A DNA stretch of 62,000 nucleotides from Cristatella mucedo (Eukaryota > Bryozoa > Phylactolaemata > Cristatellidae): assembly GCA_009760855.2 (NCBI GenBank), contig WPIO01000026.1, forward strand, positions 3,050,001 through 3,112,000, written 5' to 3'. Below are positions 46,301 to 58,300 of this stretch, piece after piece; positions within the stretch are counted from its first letter, which is position 1; the number at the start of each line of letters is the position of its first letter. A model generated the notes under the pieces. That model saw only the letters and a program-made list of their open reading frames with translations, made no database searches and was not told where the DNA came from. Both the position numbers and the translations under genes were made by a program.

Positions 46301-49300
46301 GAGTTTGCCATCCAGATTTTCCATAATCCTGGACCCTACTGTAGTGCCACTTGGATGGGTGGGAGACGACCGATGGTGGAAACTTGGCAGGTCACTTCTC
46401 TGGCAAAGTGCTTTTGGAGGCGTCTATGTACTGTGGATCGTCCCGGCATGCTCACGAGCAGCCTGACCTTTAAGATTAGCTGTAGCATATTCTGTATTAA
46501 TTTATCGCAGCACGGAGAGTGGCATCGAGTTTACATGGTTCAGCTTCATGGTTCACACTAAGATTCACAGTAGCTTACGCACAGTGACTTATCGACACAA
46601 GCTTTCATGCAGCAATTAATTGACCGGTGTATGGTTATGGCAAAAGCCATGCAGAGGTAAGAATGAGATCAGTTTCCTTCAGATTGTCTTGAGCAACACA
46701 TTTTGCCATTTTTGGTACCAAGTCACAAGATGAACGACTTCAGCAGCTCTGCATATTTCAATTATTACTTGCACAAGACATTAAGGGCCACACATACATT
46801 CAGCCACTCTCAAAATGCCAAGGAAATGGCCGTGTACCAATCGCAAGGGTTTCCTCATACTGACTGGAGCTCCACAAGTCGTGTAGAGGGTACACTCTCT
46901 CGTCGCATACTACAGTAGGCTTATGGTTGCAGCCTGGCAACCGATTTGCAGTTATAAACACAGTCATTTCTCCAGTACATGAGGGATTAAGCTTGAGCAT
47001 GTAACCAAATTTAAGGCCAAGCCTTTGGTGCCTGCATTGAGTTCCAAAGTAACTGCAGTCTCAATACCACAATCAGTGGGCACTGGGCCGATAAACAATT
47101 GGTTGCGGGATCATTCTCATCCCGAGGTTAAATTCGTTTACGATAATTAGCCCCACGGCTAACGACCCTACTGGCCGATCTGTATTTCAAATGTACATCA
47201 AGAGATATCAATGGAGTTAGCTAGGCACCAGTGTGTTTCGCCACATATCTTTTTACTTTGTTTATGCAAGCCAGCAGCCCAACGACGGCTCCCCTTATCA
47301 CCTCAAAGTGCACCTGTCAGACACATCTGCACAACTCTTACAGATGATTGATTGGCAAAAACCTTCACGAGGCTGTGTGCAGCTAAGCAACGACACCGAA
47401 ACCAAGGCTTGCAAATATTGCCAAAATTTGCTTGGATGATTCAAAGGCAATCGATCTGGCCATCAAGCCACGGGAAGCCATATTGAGCAGTACCTACGAC
47501 GTCTGTAGCACTATCAAACCTAAACAGTTAACCTAGTTTATGCACCTACATGAATATTACAACAGCGTACCAGATACATACGGCTTTTTAGTAAACTGGG
47601 TACTAGTTTGGTTGGCAGTAGATGTTATGGTTGGGGTAAGAATTCCTTTTTTTGGAGCACAAAACACAGTACGTAAGGAACAGCTGAAGTTGGACGCGTG
47701 CTGTTTAAGAAAATTCCATAGCATTTATGAGTGCCAAATAATAGTGCCAGGCAGAGAACACTTATGGTTGACCAACGTGACTTAGCACTGCTCTTACGAC
47801 AATGCTTGAGCACTTGAGAAAACAGGTAAGCACTACAAACAGACGTTTATTTGCTTGCTCGGTATGTTTGCTCTGACAAAAAAAGGAACCACGTATGCTC
47901 AAAGCCTAACGTGGCTCGGTAGGCGTTGGCAAGTGTATGAGCACACTGGACCCACAAAGACTGGAGCAGCATAGAATGAGGCATTTGGAGTAAATTCGCC
48001 ACTTTTGGAAATCAAAAATGTGTGCTGTATACACGTCGTTGCTCTGATGAGGGTTTCAATGATAATTCCTTTCTGTAGATGGAAATGTGAAGACAAAATG
48101 TATCAGGAAAGGGGTCATGGCTAAAGGCTCCTTCTCTAACACGTAGCCAGCATCATGATTCAAGTTCCATTACTCAGAACTACTCCAAAGTGTTGCAAAA
48201 AAACTAGGGCATCGAGTATTTGCAGATAATTTCCTTTGCAACCAGGATACTGGGCTAAATTATGAAGATACAAGTGATGTTGGATTTAGCTTAGAGCCAT
48301 TATGCTAATGAAGTGGCCTATCAATCTTCAGATCTGAATCCCATTGAGTGCCTCTGAGGTAAAGTGGATACAAGTAAAGGTAAAGTGAGGTAAGAGGCTT
48401 AGAGCTCAGGTGCATAGTATCACATCATAAGAATTCCTTTTCTCAAGTTTGCTGTATGCTTGATGAAAGATAAGGCCGGATATTTGCAAATACATAGTTT
48501 TTCTCTGCAGCTGCTGCTGCCGAGACAGGTTATTGCTTATTGCTGCCGTGTACCTTCATTTTAGCACTAAACAAATAATATACTACTTGTACTAAAACTT
48601 TGCTAAAATACTACGTGAGCTTATTGAGCATGATTAACAGCAGGTTGCAATAACGTTTTTATATCGGCATCAGAACTTTTTGGGTCCGATGGCCATTTTA
48701 TTCGGCCTCTTGACACTTCTGGTGGAGTGCACATAAAGCTTTCTACATGCAAACAGAAGCTCTATAGTAAACAACAGCATCACTGGACTCCGAGATTTTT
48801 GTACACATCACCATAGGCTAAATTCTCACAGTAACATTGTTATAAGCTTTGAAAAACACTTTCAAAATCAGCCAAAAGTCGGCATGCTACACATGACCAT
48901 TTAGAATTACGAAGCATGACAGTATGAAATAGACAAAAACTAGGAATGTTCAGTTGTGTGACAGCTGAATCCTGCGACAAACATAGCTTGTACGCCAAGA
49001 AAATTACAAGTCGAATCGCGTACCTGCTGGTGGGCTACTGTTGCAGCCTCGACTTGATCAGGCAGTAAGCAGCCGTCTACAGTGCCACCCGGTCCTGTTC
49101 CTCTCAATCCGGACACGTGCCCTCTTGGAAGTGGTTCCGGTATGCCATTCGGCCTCACTGCCATTAGCGGTACATTCGGTGCTGGGGAAGTGGTCCAAAG
49201 ACTCTCTGGTGCAGTTTCAACGTTTTCATTTTCGCAAAGGACAATGGGATGACGCAGTACATCTGCCATCATGTAGTGCTTACCCGACGACACGATACGA

Positions 49301-52300
49301 ACCAGAACCTTCTTTCCCATTAAACTCTCGTCCCGTTCGATCAGGACCTACAGACAAATAGCATACCATTGACATAACATACTGCCTGAGATGTAAGGGG
49401 ACCACAGTGAATCAAAAGACGATTGAAGCTTGTCAGATTCGTCAATGGCTACGAAGCTACAAAGGCTAACAACGATGAGCATGTGCATTTTTATTAGCGC
49501 ACAGCTGCAATCCGAACAACCACTGATAGCCTTGTTTTTTTAAGCAAGTTATAGACGATGGACCAGTTTAGACAAAGCAATCTTTATCAGATATAGGTTA
49601 GCCTACAGAAAACCTGCAGGTTTGTGCCTAGTGTCGAGCAGTTCAACTGCTGGCATGATCATCCACATTGAATTGCGAAATTATCTGCAGCTAAACATTT
49701 GACTGGTTTCTGATTTGTATATAGGGTTATTCAAGCTTGCTAGTTAAAATTAGTCTGCTCAGTGGCTGCATTAGCTAAGACCTTAGGATTTATTAAGAGG
49801 ATGTGTGGACCTTGAAAGTGCATAATGTTCTTTAAGCTACAAACTCTGTTTTTTTTCTCGACCAAAATACAACAACCTAGCTAAGTATTATAACTCTGGC
49901 GGTTCTTTCTTTATAGAAAGAACAACCACTATCCATAACCCTGACAATCTAACATACGATCATTATACATATAACATATAACCATAAAATATCGCACCGG
50001 TAAATATATGGTTGTGCATAGTCAAAGGAGCTTGCAAATGCACATCGTACATACGAGACATGCCAAGTAGCCATGAGTTAGTCCTATTTCTAGTAAAGTA
50101 AAAGGTAAAGTTAATGTCAGCTGATTCAACAGCCACATTTATATCGCTGAAGAAGAGCCTTAATGAATTAAAAACCATGCTTGCAGTAGCCAATTAAGGA
50201 TTGCCCACTGCAGGACTAGAACCCACGACCCTAGTTGTTAAGTGCTAGCCAGAGGTACGAACTTGGTGCACTAAGTCACAGTGTACTACAGGGCAAGTTA
50301 GCGGTCATTAAAATCTGAAGCATTATTACTACAAAGAACTGACTTGGAACTAAGTTTAAGTCCCAGGACGACAATTGCAATGATTAAAAAGTTATTACTA
50401 TCCCACGCGAGGATCGAATGGAGACGCGCATAATATTTGCAAAAAAAGCTATTCATATTGGCTACAAGCATTGTGCATGAGTTCCGTAACACAGCAGTCT
50501 CCTGGTCAATCTTCGGCGAGATAATTAATGAGCATGGCACCACTACAAGATGAAGAGTAAGCTTACAAGCATAGACAGTATATTTTGTGATTTCCTGCTA
50601 CTGGTGCGGTTTATTATTCCCAGAGATTCGAAGAGGGAAGGGTGCCTGAAGCATAAGTCAAACTTGTCTGATCGTGTTCAATCCGTGTCGTGTGGGGGTC
50701 AGGTCTCACACACGAGAAGGGTCAGCTGTGGAGTCCCTCAAGGGTCTGTACTCGGTCCCTTGCTGTTCTACATTTATGCACAACCTCTGGGAAAAGTGAT
50801 TAGGGCCCATGGAATAGGATATCACTGCTATGCTGGCGATACTCAGTTGTATTTGTCATTCAAACCGTCGAAATCTGCTGCAGCAACTGAGAAACTGAAA
50901 AAAATTTAACTAGCTCTTTAGTTCTGTCTCGGCACGATTATTGTAATTCCCTTTTGGCTGGGCTGCCAAAGAAAGCTATTAGGCCACTGCAGCGGACTAT
51001 GAACATGGCTGCAAGGCTAGTCTTCAAGTCCCAGAGGTTTGAGAATGTGTCTCCTTTGCTAAAAGAGCTAGGATGGTTGCCGGTTGAGCACCGGACACAG
51101 AGCAAAGTTCTTATGCTGACCCACAAGGCCCGCCACGGCTTGGCTCCTTCATACCTAGCTGAACTGCTGCATCAGTTTCAGCCTGTTCGCGCCCTCAGGT
51201 CCTGTGTGGACAATAAATTAGCTGTCCCATTCCTCCGCTTAAAGACAGTTGGCGACAGAAGCTTTAGCTCTGCAGGTCCTAGACTATGAAACTCGTTTCC
51301 ACAATTCTTTCGCAACGACAACTACTCTCCTACTGCCGACTATGGCTCATCCTTTTCAGCGGTCCTGAGCTGCTACTTCCATGCTACTCACTACCTCAAC
51401 TGCTCTCCCGACTCTGCTATGCTTCCCACTTTTTCGTTGTTGTGTGAGACGAAGTTTGTTGGCTACCGAATGCGTAACGAAAGCCGCTTAGGCTGTGAGT
51501 GCGCTATACAAAACTCTCCCGTGTAACACCCACATGGTCTTTATGACTTTGTGGAGTTACATACGAAGATACATTACATAACAAGTCTATGCATGAGAGA
51601 CAGACAGACAGAGGCAGGTAAAATGTTGGTCTAAGGCGTCGACAAGGTAGACATAAGCACGACGACCAAACACATTTACATTTTCCCCCTTTGCTAGTGA
51701 GAGGAGAGAGATCGATCTGATAAACAGTCGGTTAGGAACAATTCATATTTATATTCAACTGGTGATGAGGACTGCATTAAAATGCAAACAATCATATTAA
51801 AACGGCAGAAACAGCTAAAGCTTAGAAGGTCAGAGCCAGACAAATTAATTATCGACATGCTGTTTACCGTCTAAATGGATTAACATCTAACGCTGTGAAA
51901 GAAGGTTCCTACTAAATAAGTAGACAGCAGCTAAGTGTAGCTAGCACGACAAACCGATCGGTGCTAGATGAGTTACACAAACCTGATCATAAGATTTGTT
52001 GTGGGCCACATAGTAATGCTTGTCGTGAGAGACTTCTGTGACTAAGACTTCCTGGATCAAGCCAACCTGCAAAACAACAACGATGCACATACATCTGTAT
52101 GAGGATTAGGCTAGGGATAAAGCAAGCACAAGATGCCCAAGCAGAAAGGGCAGGTCTCACCTTGTGATCATATGGCATATAGGACTGGAACAGATCGGAA
52201 GCAGCTCGGGTGCGTTGCTTTATCTCCTGTGCAGGCACTCGTGGTTGCATCCGTGCAGCAGGAGTACCGGGTCTAGCAAAAAACTGATTGATGAACAGGC

Positions 52301-55300
52301 TTGGGAAGCGGTACTGCCTGACCAGGTCCAGACTGAGCTCGAAGTCTGCAGCTGTCTCTGTGGGGAAGCCGCAGATGAGATCTGTGGCAACAGTCAGATC
52401 AGGTACCCTACACGACAGATAGACCACATAGTAATCATCACAGCCAGAAGCTGTAAAACCTAAATAAAATAAAGAACCAAAAACGAACAGAAGAAACGTG
52501 ACCTGCAGAGTGGATGAAGACGGATTATCGATACGGCACTTGCCAGAACGGGCAATCTATGAGATGAGCAACAGCTGATTCAGGCCTACGAAGGACTATG
52601 TTGGGTGCACGATTCTCTGCCAGAAGGATTAGGCGTGCTCACACGGGCAAGAATACAAAGATCAAGATATGTTCGATCGCGTGAGTGCATAGACTAAATA
52701 GGAAAAACATACTGCTGCTTATTAGTACTGCTTCTGACCAAACAAGCAGCTCGATTGCGCCGATGACCCAACGCTAACTGGCAGCACCTAATGATTGGAG
52801 CTTGTCAATAACCTAATCATTGTGCAACAGGCGATCCTATGTAGCACGGCTGGTGAAATCCAGCAGCTACCGAAAATGTGTCACCCATAAAACACAATGC
52901 CTCAAATTTAACGATCAATTGCCACTGTTACTTAGTAACAACACACACCTTAGATAGCTCTGATTCTGCCACAAAGTGTTAATTCTGTTCGAGGCAATAG
53001 GAATCGCCTACAACCAGAATGAGGGGTGCCCCTTCATTGACAGATCACCCAAGAGCCCCAAAAGCCGTGGTGCTCGATATTAGGAACAAGTACCCGTTTC
53101 TTCCTCAGGCTCACTCGATTAACCTCAAGAACATTACAACAGCACTCGGGCTTTGCTTAAGGCTTCAAGATATCAGGAGACCGCTGTGAGGTCGGAGGTT
53201 TCAAAATGATGGCATTTACTGCTGACCCTCCAAGACGGTTCACAAAGTTTCATTGCTATATTTGTCTTTGGGACAGCAGGAACTACCATGCATACCACCA
53301 CAGGTAGAACTTGCCAACGAGCACCGAGTTCTCTGTAGGGAGCAACAACGTTAATGGGAAGTCACTGATGGACCCCAGACGGTGCTGATGAATTACCAAA
53401 GGCAGTTCAATGAGAACATGATGGGAGACTATATTTGGTGGCTAATTCATGAAAGCAATTTACGGGTATAATAGCAGATCTCAAGAAACTATTCACTTCT
53501 AAATCTGTGTAGTTGTTTTTGTATAACTTTTGTCCATATACATACTAATTTTGATTAATGTGTAGCTTTTCTGACTAATTGTGCACCAACATATGCAACT
53601 TCGTCAGTTTTCTCATTGGAAATCAATATTTCACACGTATCACTAGCCTGATCATAAAAGCAAAGCTTTTGGAGAATAATGATCATTCTCAATACTTTAC
53701 AGGCATAAGCGATCAGGAAATTAAACTTACCATCCAGTAGATTGTTTTACATATTATTTGCAATCGGTGTGGCTAAAGCATCACAGCTACACAAAGAGAA
53801 GCTTTGAGGCCGTGCCGAGAGATCTAGTTGATTCCACTGATTACCAAGAAACCATTTCTGCCTACATCTTCGGTATTCCCATGTATTCAACTGAGTTATC
53901 AATACAACTAGTTATCAATACATGCAACTGTGGCACGATGAGTAGACACAGCATGCTAGACACAGCAAAGGCATTGTGTAGATTGCCCTCCTGGCCCCAA
54001 GTTTTATCCGTGCTACAAGAAGAGTCAGGTTCGTTTTACAACAAGTAAGATATTAACCAACATAACTTCGAAAAAGTCCATAACCAAGTAAATTCGTGAG
54101 GGAGTCTATGTGTCCCTTGAACACAGTTTTCTGTCATGCTCAATGTCATGCTTATACTTTTACCTCGGCGATATTTATGAATCGTTGATTGCTACTAGCC
54201 TTCCAAATGCCGTGTAATCGCGACCACGGCTGTCATAATTGACATCACAAGGGATCTAAGGCTACTGGCTGCAGTACCACGACTCACCGTGGCACACCAG
54301 TCTGCTACCATTTGGCGTTTTTGCCCCAAGCTCGCCTCAAGAGAGCCCTTGACACTTGTGGGGTCGTGTCACACTTGTCCATTGCACATAATTCCCATTT
54401 TTTTTGGCTGAGGGAAGCACCCACGTCGAGATCGTGGTATGAGTGAGCTGCATCGGCATTGATTTACCGTCTGCTTGTCTCATCTCTCCACTTTACCAGT
54501 CCTTTACTACCACTCATGAGTTCTGAATAGCTAATACGGCACTGTTTGTCCATCCGGCAATGTCAGATCTGCTATGGGCACAGTGCTCATAGCAGGCTCT
54601 TCAACATTATCGCCACTATAGTTTACATTTTCACTTAGATAAACATGTTCTAGTTATCTGATTAGCTTAGGGTTTATAATTATGGGCTCAGTATTTAATG
54701 ATTGTATGTTTTAGGGTTTACAGCTTATGGTTTAGGGATTAGATTTTGTATTTTTTTTAATATATATATATATGTGCGTATTTTAAGTTTTTGGGTTTAT
54801 AGTTTAGGTCTTAGGGTTTAGTATATAGGTATTCGAGAGAAACTCAAAATGGAAAAGATAACTAAAGACGTGTTTATTTAATGTAAATATAAACATTCGC
54901 TGGCGACCACATTAAAGAGCCTGCTATGAGCACTACGCCCATAGCAGACCTGACATTGCTGTATGAATAAGCAACACTGTATTAGCTGTTCTGCATCAGG
55001 GCCCACCACCAGCATGATGAACTAACCTGCAGTCTCTTAAAGCCACTATCGATCTCGGCCAGCTTCTTGTCATCCCACCTGGCGCTCACCATTCAACAGA
55101 AGCTCAGCTGCACTGCTGCCATGACAGCCACTAAATACTGCTTATGAATCACATCTGAGGTCAGGGCTACCACGATGCACCCACGGCGACGACGACGTCC
55201 TACAAGCCCTGCAAAGCTGACCAATCTCCCTGATCCAGGGTGCCGGCATAGCTCCCAACTCCCAACTCTGCCATTACAGGAGCATACCGGCATGCTTTTG

Positions 55301-58300
55301 GGAGGCTGCCTTTCACCATGGCACTGCAGACCAAAGGACGGGTGCTGCTTCGAACTTCGAATCTGACTGCATCGCTTCACTTTATTTAATTACCTGCCTT
55401 CAACTGCTCTGTGTGTTTCAGCTAAATGCAGACTATCTCTGAACTCAGCTGCTATGACGGCAGGAATGCAGTAACCACTGGCAACACAAGAGCTTGCCCA
55501 ACCGTGAGGTCAATCTCGATACAGGTCACACATGCCGGAACCTACATCCACCTTGTCGTGGCAGATAAAGGCTAATCCCCCTTTAGGCTAAGCGGACACT
55601 CCCTTCTCCACCTGCCATTCGGCCTGATCGGACTTCTGACTTCTACTGTGGAGTAGTAAATAGTCAAGAGCCTGACTACATGCACGCTCCCCCACATGCG
55701 TCACTGTAAATTCCTCAAACTTAGTGGTCATCAAGCCTGTTGTAACCCCATCGGCCAGACTTAACGCTTGCCTTTGGAATCCTCGCTCAATGTGCAATAA
55801 ACCTCTAGTAATAAGTGACCTTATTTCTGAAAATGGTATCGACCTGCTCACCCTAACTGAAACTTGGCTGAAATCGATAAACTGTCCGACAATTGAAGAC
55901 AGACGCAACTCCATCTGGTTTCTCGTTCTTTCACACCCCTAGATCAATCAAAACTGGAGGTGGAGTTGCTATTGTCGTGCGCTCGAAATTCAACTTCAAG
56001 CCATTTGCGGTACCCTCGAAGCAGTCTTTTGAATCAATTGTCTTGGTCTCACCCGAAAACAAGCTACCGATAGAGGCAGTAGTCTATCGCCCACCAGGTA
56101 CCAAATCCTATTTTATCTCAGATTTCTCCGATCTCATTTTGATTCTGTGTGCAAGAAATCGATCCTTCCTCGTAATGGGCAATTTCAACGTTCACTTTGA
56201 TAACTTATCTGACGCTTTCAGCACTGAATTTCGTGCATTGACTGACTCATTGTCACTTGTGGCTCATGTGCATGGCCCTACTCACATCAAGGGTCACACA
56301 CTCGACCAGATTTTCTCATATTACTGCACTTTGTCATCACCAATTATTACCAAATCATGCTGACCACATGCAGATCTCATTCAATCTACAGTGTGTGCCC
56401 ACATCCTCCTCTAAAATAACCTGTGAATTGCAAAACCTCAAGACCCTTGACATCGATGCTGTCCGTGCGAGAATATCTGCTTCACCTCTGCTGCTCAATC
56501 CTCCCTCCGATCTGTCATCATTGGTAGATAGCTTCAACACGACACTAGCTGACACGCTAGACAAGTTTGCCCCTCTGACAAAGCGCACTGTGCGCCCCTG
56601 CCCAGACGGCCTATGGTTTACCGCAGACATTAAACTAGCCAAGTCTAGTAAACGAAAGCTTGAAAAAGTATACAAAAGATCCGGACTAACTGCCCATCAA
56701 CAGGCATATGAAGACTACTGTAGGTCGTACCAATCGATCCTAGCAAAGGCTAAGTCTAGTTTCTATAAAAACATTGTTGAATCACAGGTGCACAATCCAA
56801 AAATGCTTATGTCGACAATAAACCATCTCCTCAACCCTTCCCAGATTAGCTCCTTACCTGATGATCCTAATGATGATCTAGCCGATCGCTTCTCTCGATT
56901 CTTTGTGCAGAAGATAGACAAGATCAGGGAATCCATCCCTGCGATGACAACCTCCCCACTAGAATGCTGTTCCTCGGTTCCTGGCTGCACCTCAATGTCT
57001 GCATTTAAGCAGGTCACTAGTGATCTAGTCCTAAAGTTCGTATCTCAATCAAAGAAGACAACAAGTCCTCTGGACCCTATTCCCACTGTCCTGCTCCTAC
57101 GTTGCATTGATCTGCTGCTGCCATGCATAACTAACATAATTAATATGTCAATAGCCTCTGGTCATGTCCCAGCACCTTTCAAAAAAGCTGTAGTCAGGCC
57201 ACTTCTCAAGAAAGCTACACTTGACCAAGAGAACTTGAGTAACTTCCGCCCAGTTTCCCTTCTACCATTCCTATGAAAGACACTCGAACGGGTCGTGGCG
57301 GACCAGCTGAACTCCTATATCGAAACCTCACACCTTGCTAGTAAGTTCCAGTCTGGCTTTAGAGCTAATCACTCCACAGAGTCAGCATTGCTTCGGGTAT
57401 ACAACGACCTACTTAGGAATGCAGACATGGGTAGAGTGTCTCTGCTTGCTTTGCATGATCTTTCGGTAGCTTTTGATACAATCGATCACAAAGTTCTTCT
57501 AGAGCGCCTCTCATCTCGCCTGGGCATCACTGGCACTGCTCTGCAGTGGTTCAGGTCCTATCTCAGCGGGAGACTCCAGAGTACTGACGTGAATGGACAA
57601 AGATCATCTGAAGTACCTCTGAAATATGGGGTACCTCAGGGCTCCGTGCTAGGTCTGGTTCTTTTCACGGTTTATACTCTCCCTCTTGCTGATGTGATTG
57701 CCAAGCACAATCTAGGCTTTCACTTCTATGCGGATGACACTCAGTTGTACCTTTGCTTTGATCCCTCGCAGCCTTCGAGCACCTCAGATTCTCTAAACTC
57801 ACTAGCTGCATGCATTGATGACATCCGCACATGGATGGCAGCAAATTTTCTAAAACTTAACGATGATAAAACTAACTTACTTGTTATGGGAAAACCCAGT
57901 ATAATTCACAAATTGGAAAGGCTGACTCAAAATTGGCTCTGCCAGCATATCTCCAGTTGAATCAGCTCGAAATCTAGGTGTCATATTCCAAAGCGACCTC
58001 TTGTTAGACGTCCATATCAGCTCCCCAGTCAAATCCGCCTATTTTCAGCTTCATAGCATTGCTAAAATTCGGGCTTGTTTAGATAAAGATACCACGTCCA
58101 AGTTGGTCCATGCATTCGTGACATCCCGTCTCAACTTCTGCAACTCACTGCTTACTGGCCTACCAGCATGTGCGATCAGGCGATTGCAGCTGGTGCAAAA
58201 CTCTGCAGCTAAGCTTGTTAGTCGTGAGCGTCTCAGTTGCCACATCAAACCACTTCTCGCCGACCTGCACTGGCTACCAGTCAAGCAACGGATTGACTTC

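Noticed and set aside
54662-54835. Interstitial telomere array
   Set aside because: TTAGGGTTTA words are few, irregular and confined to the loop of a foldback element.
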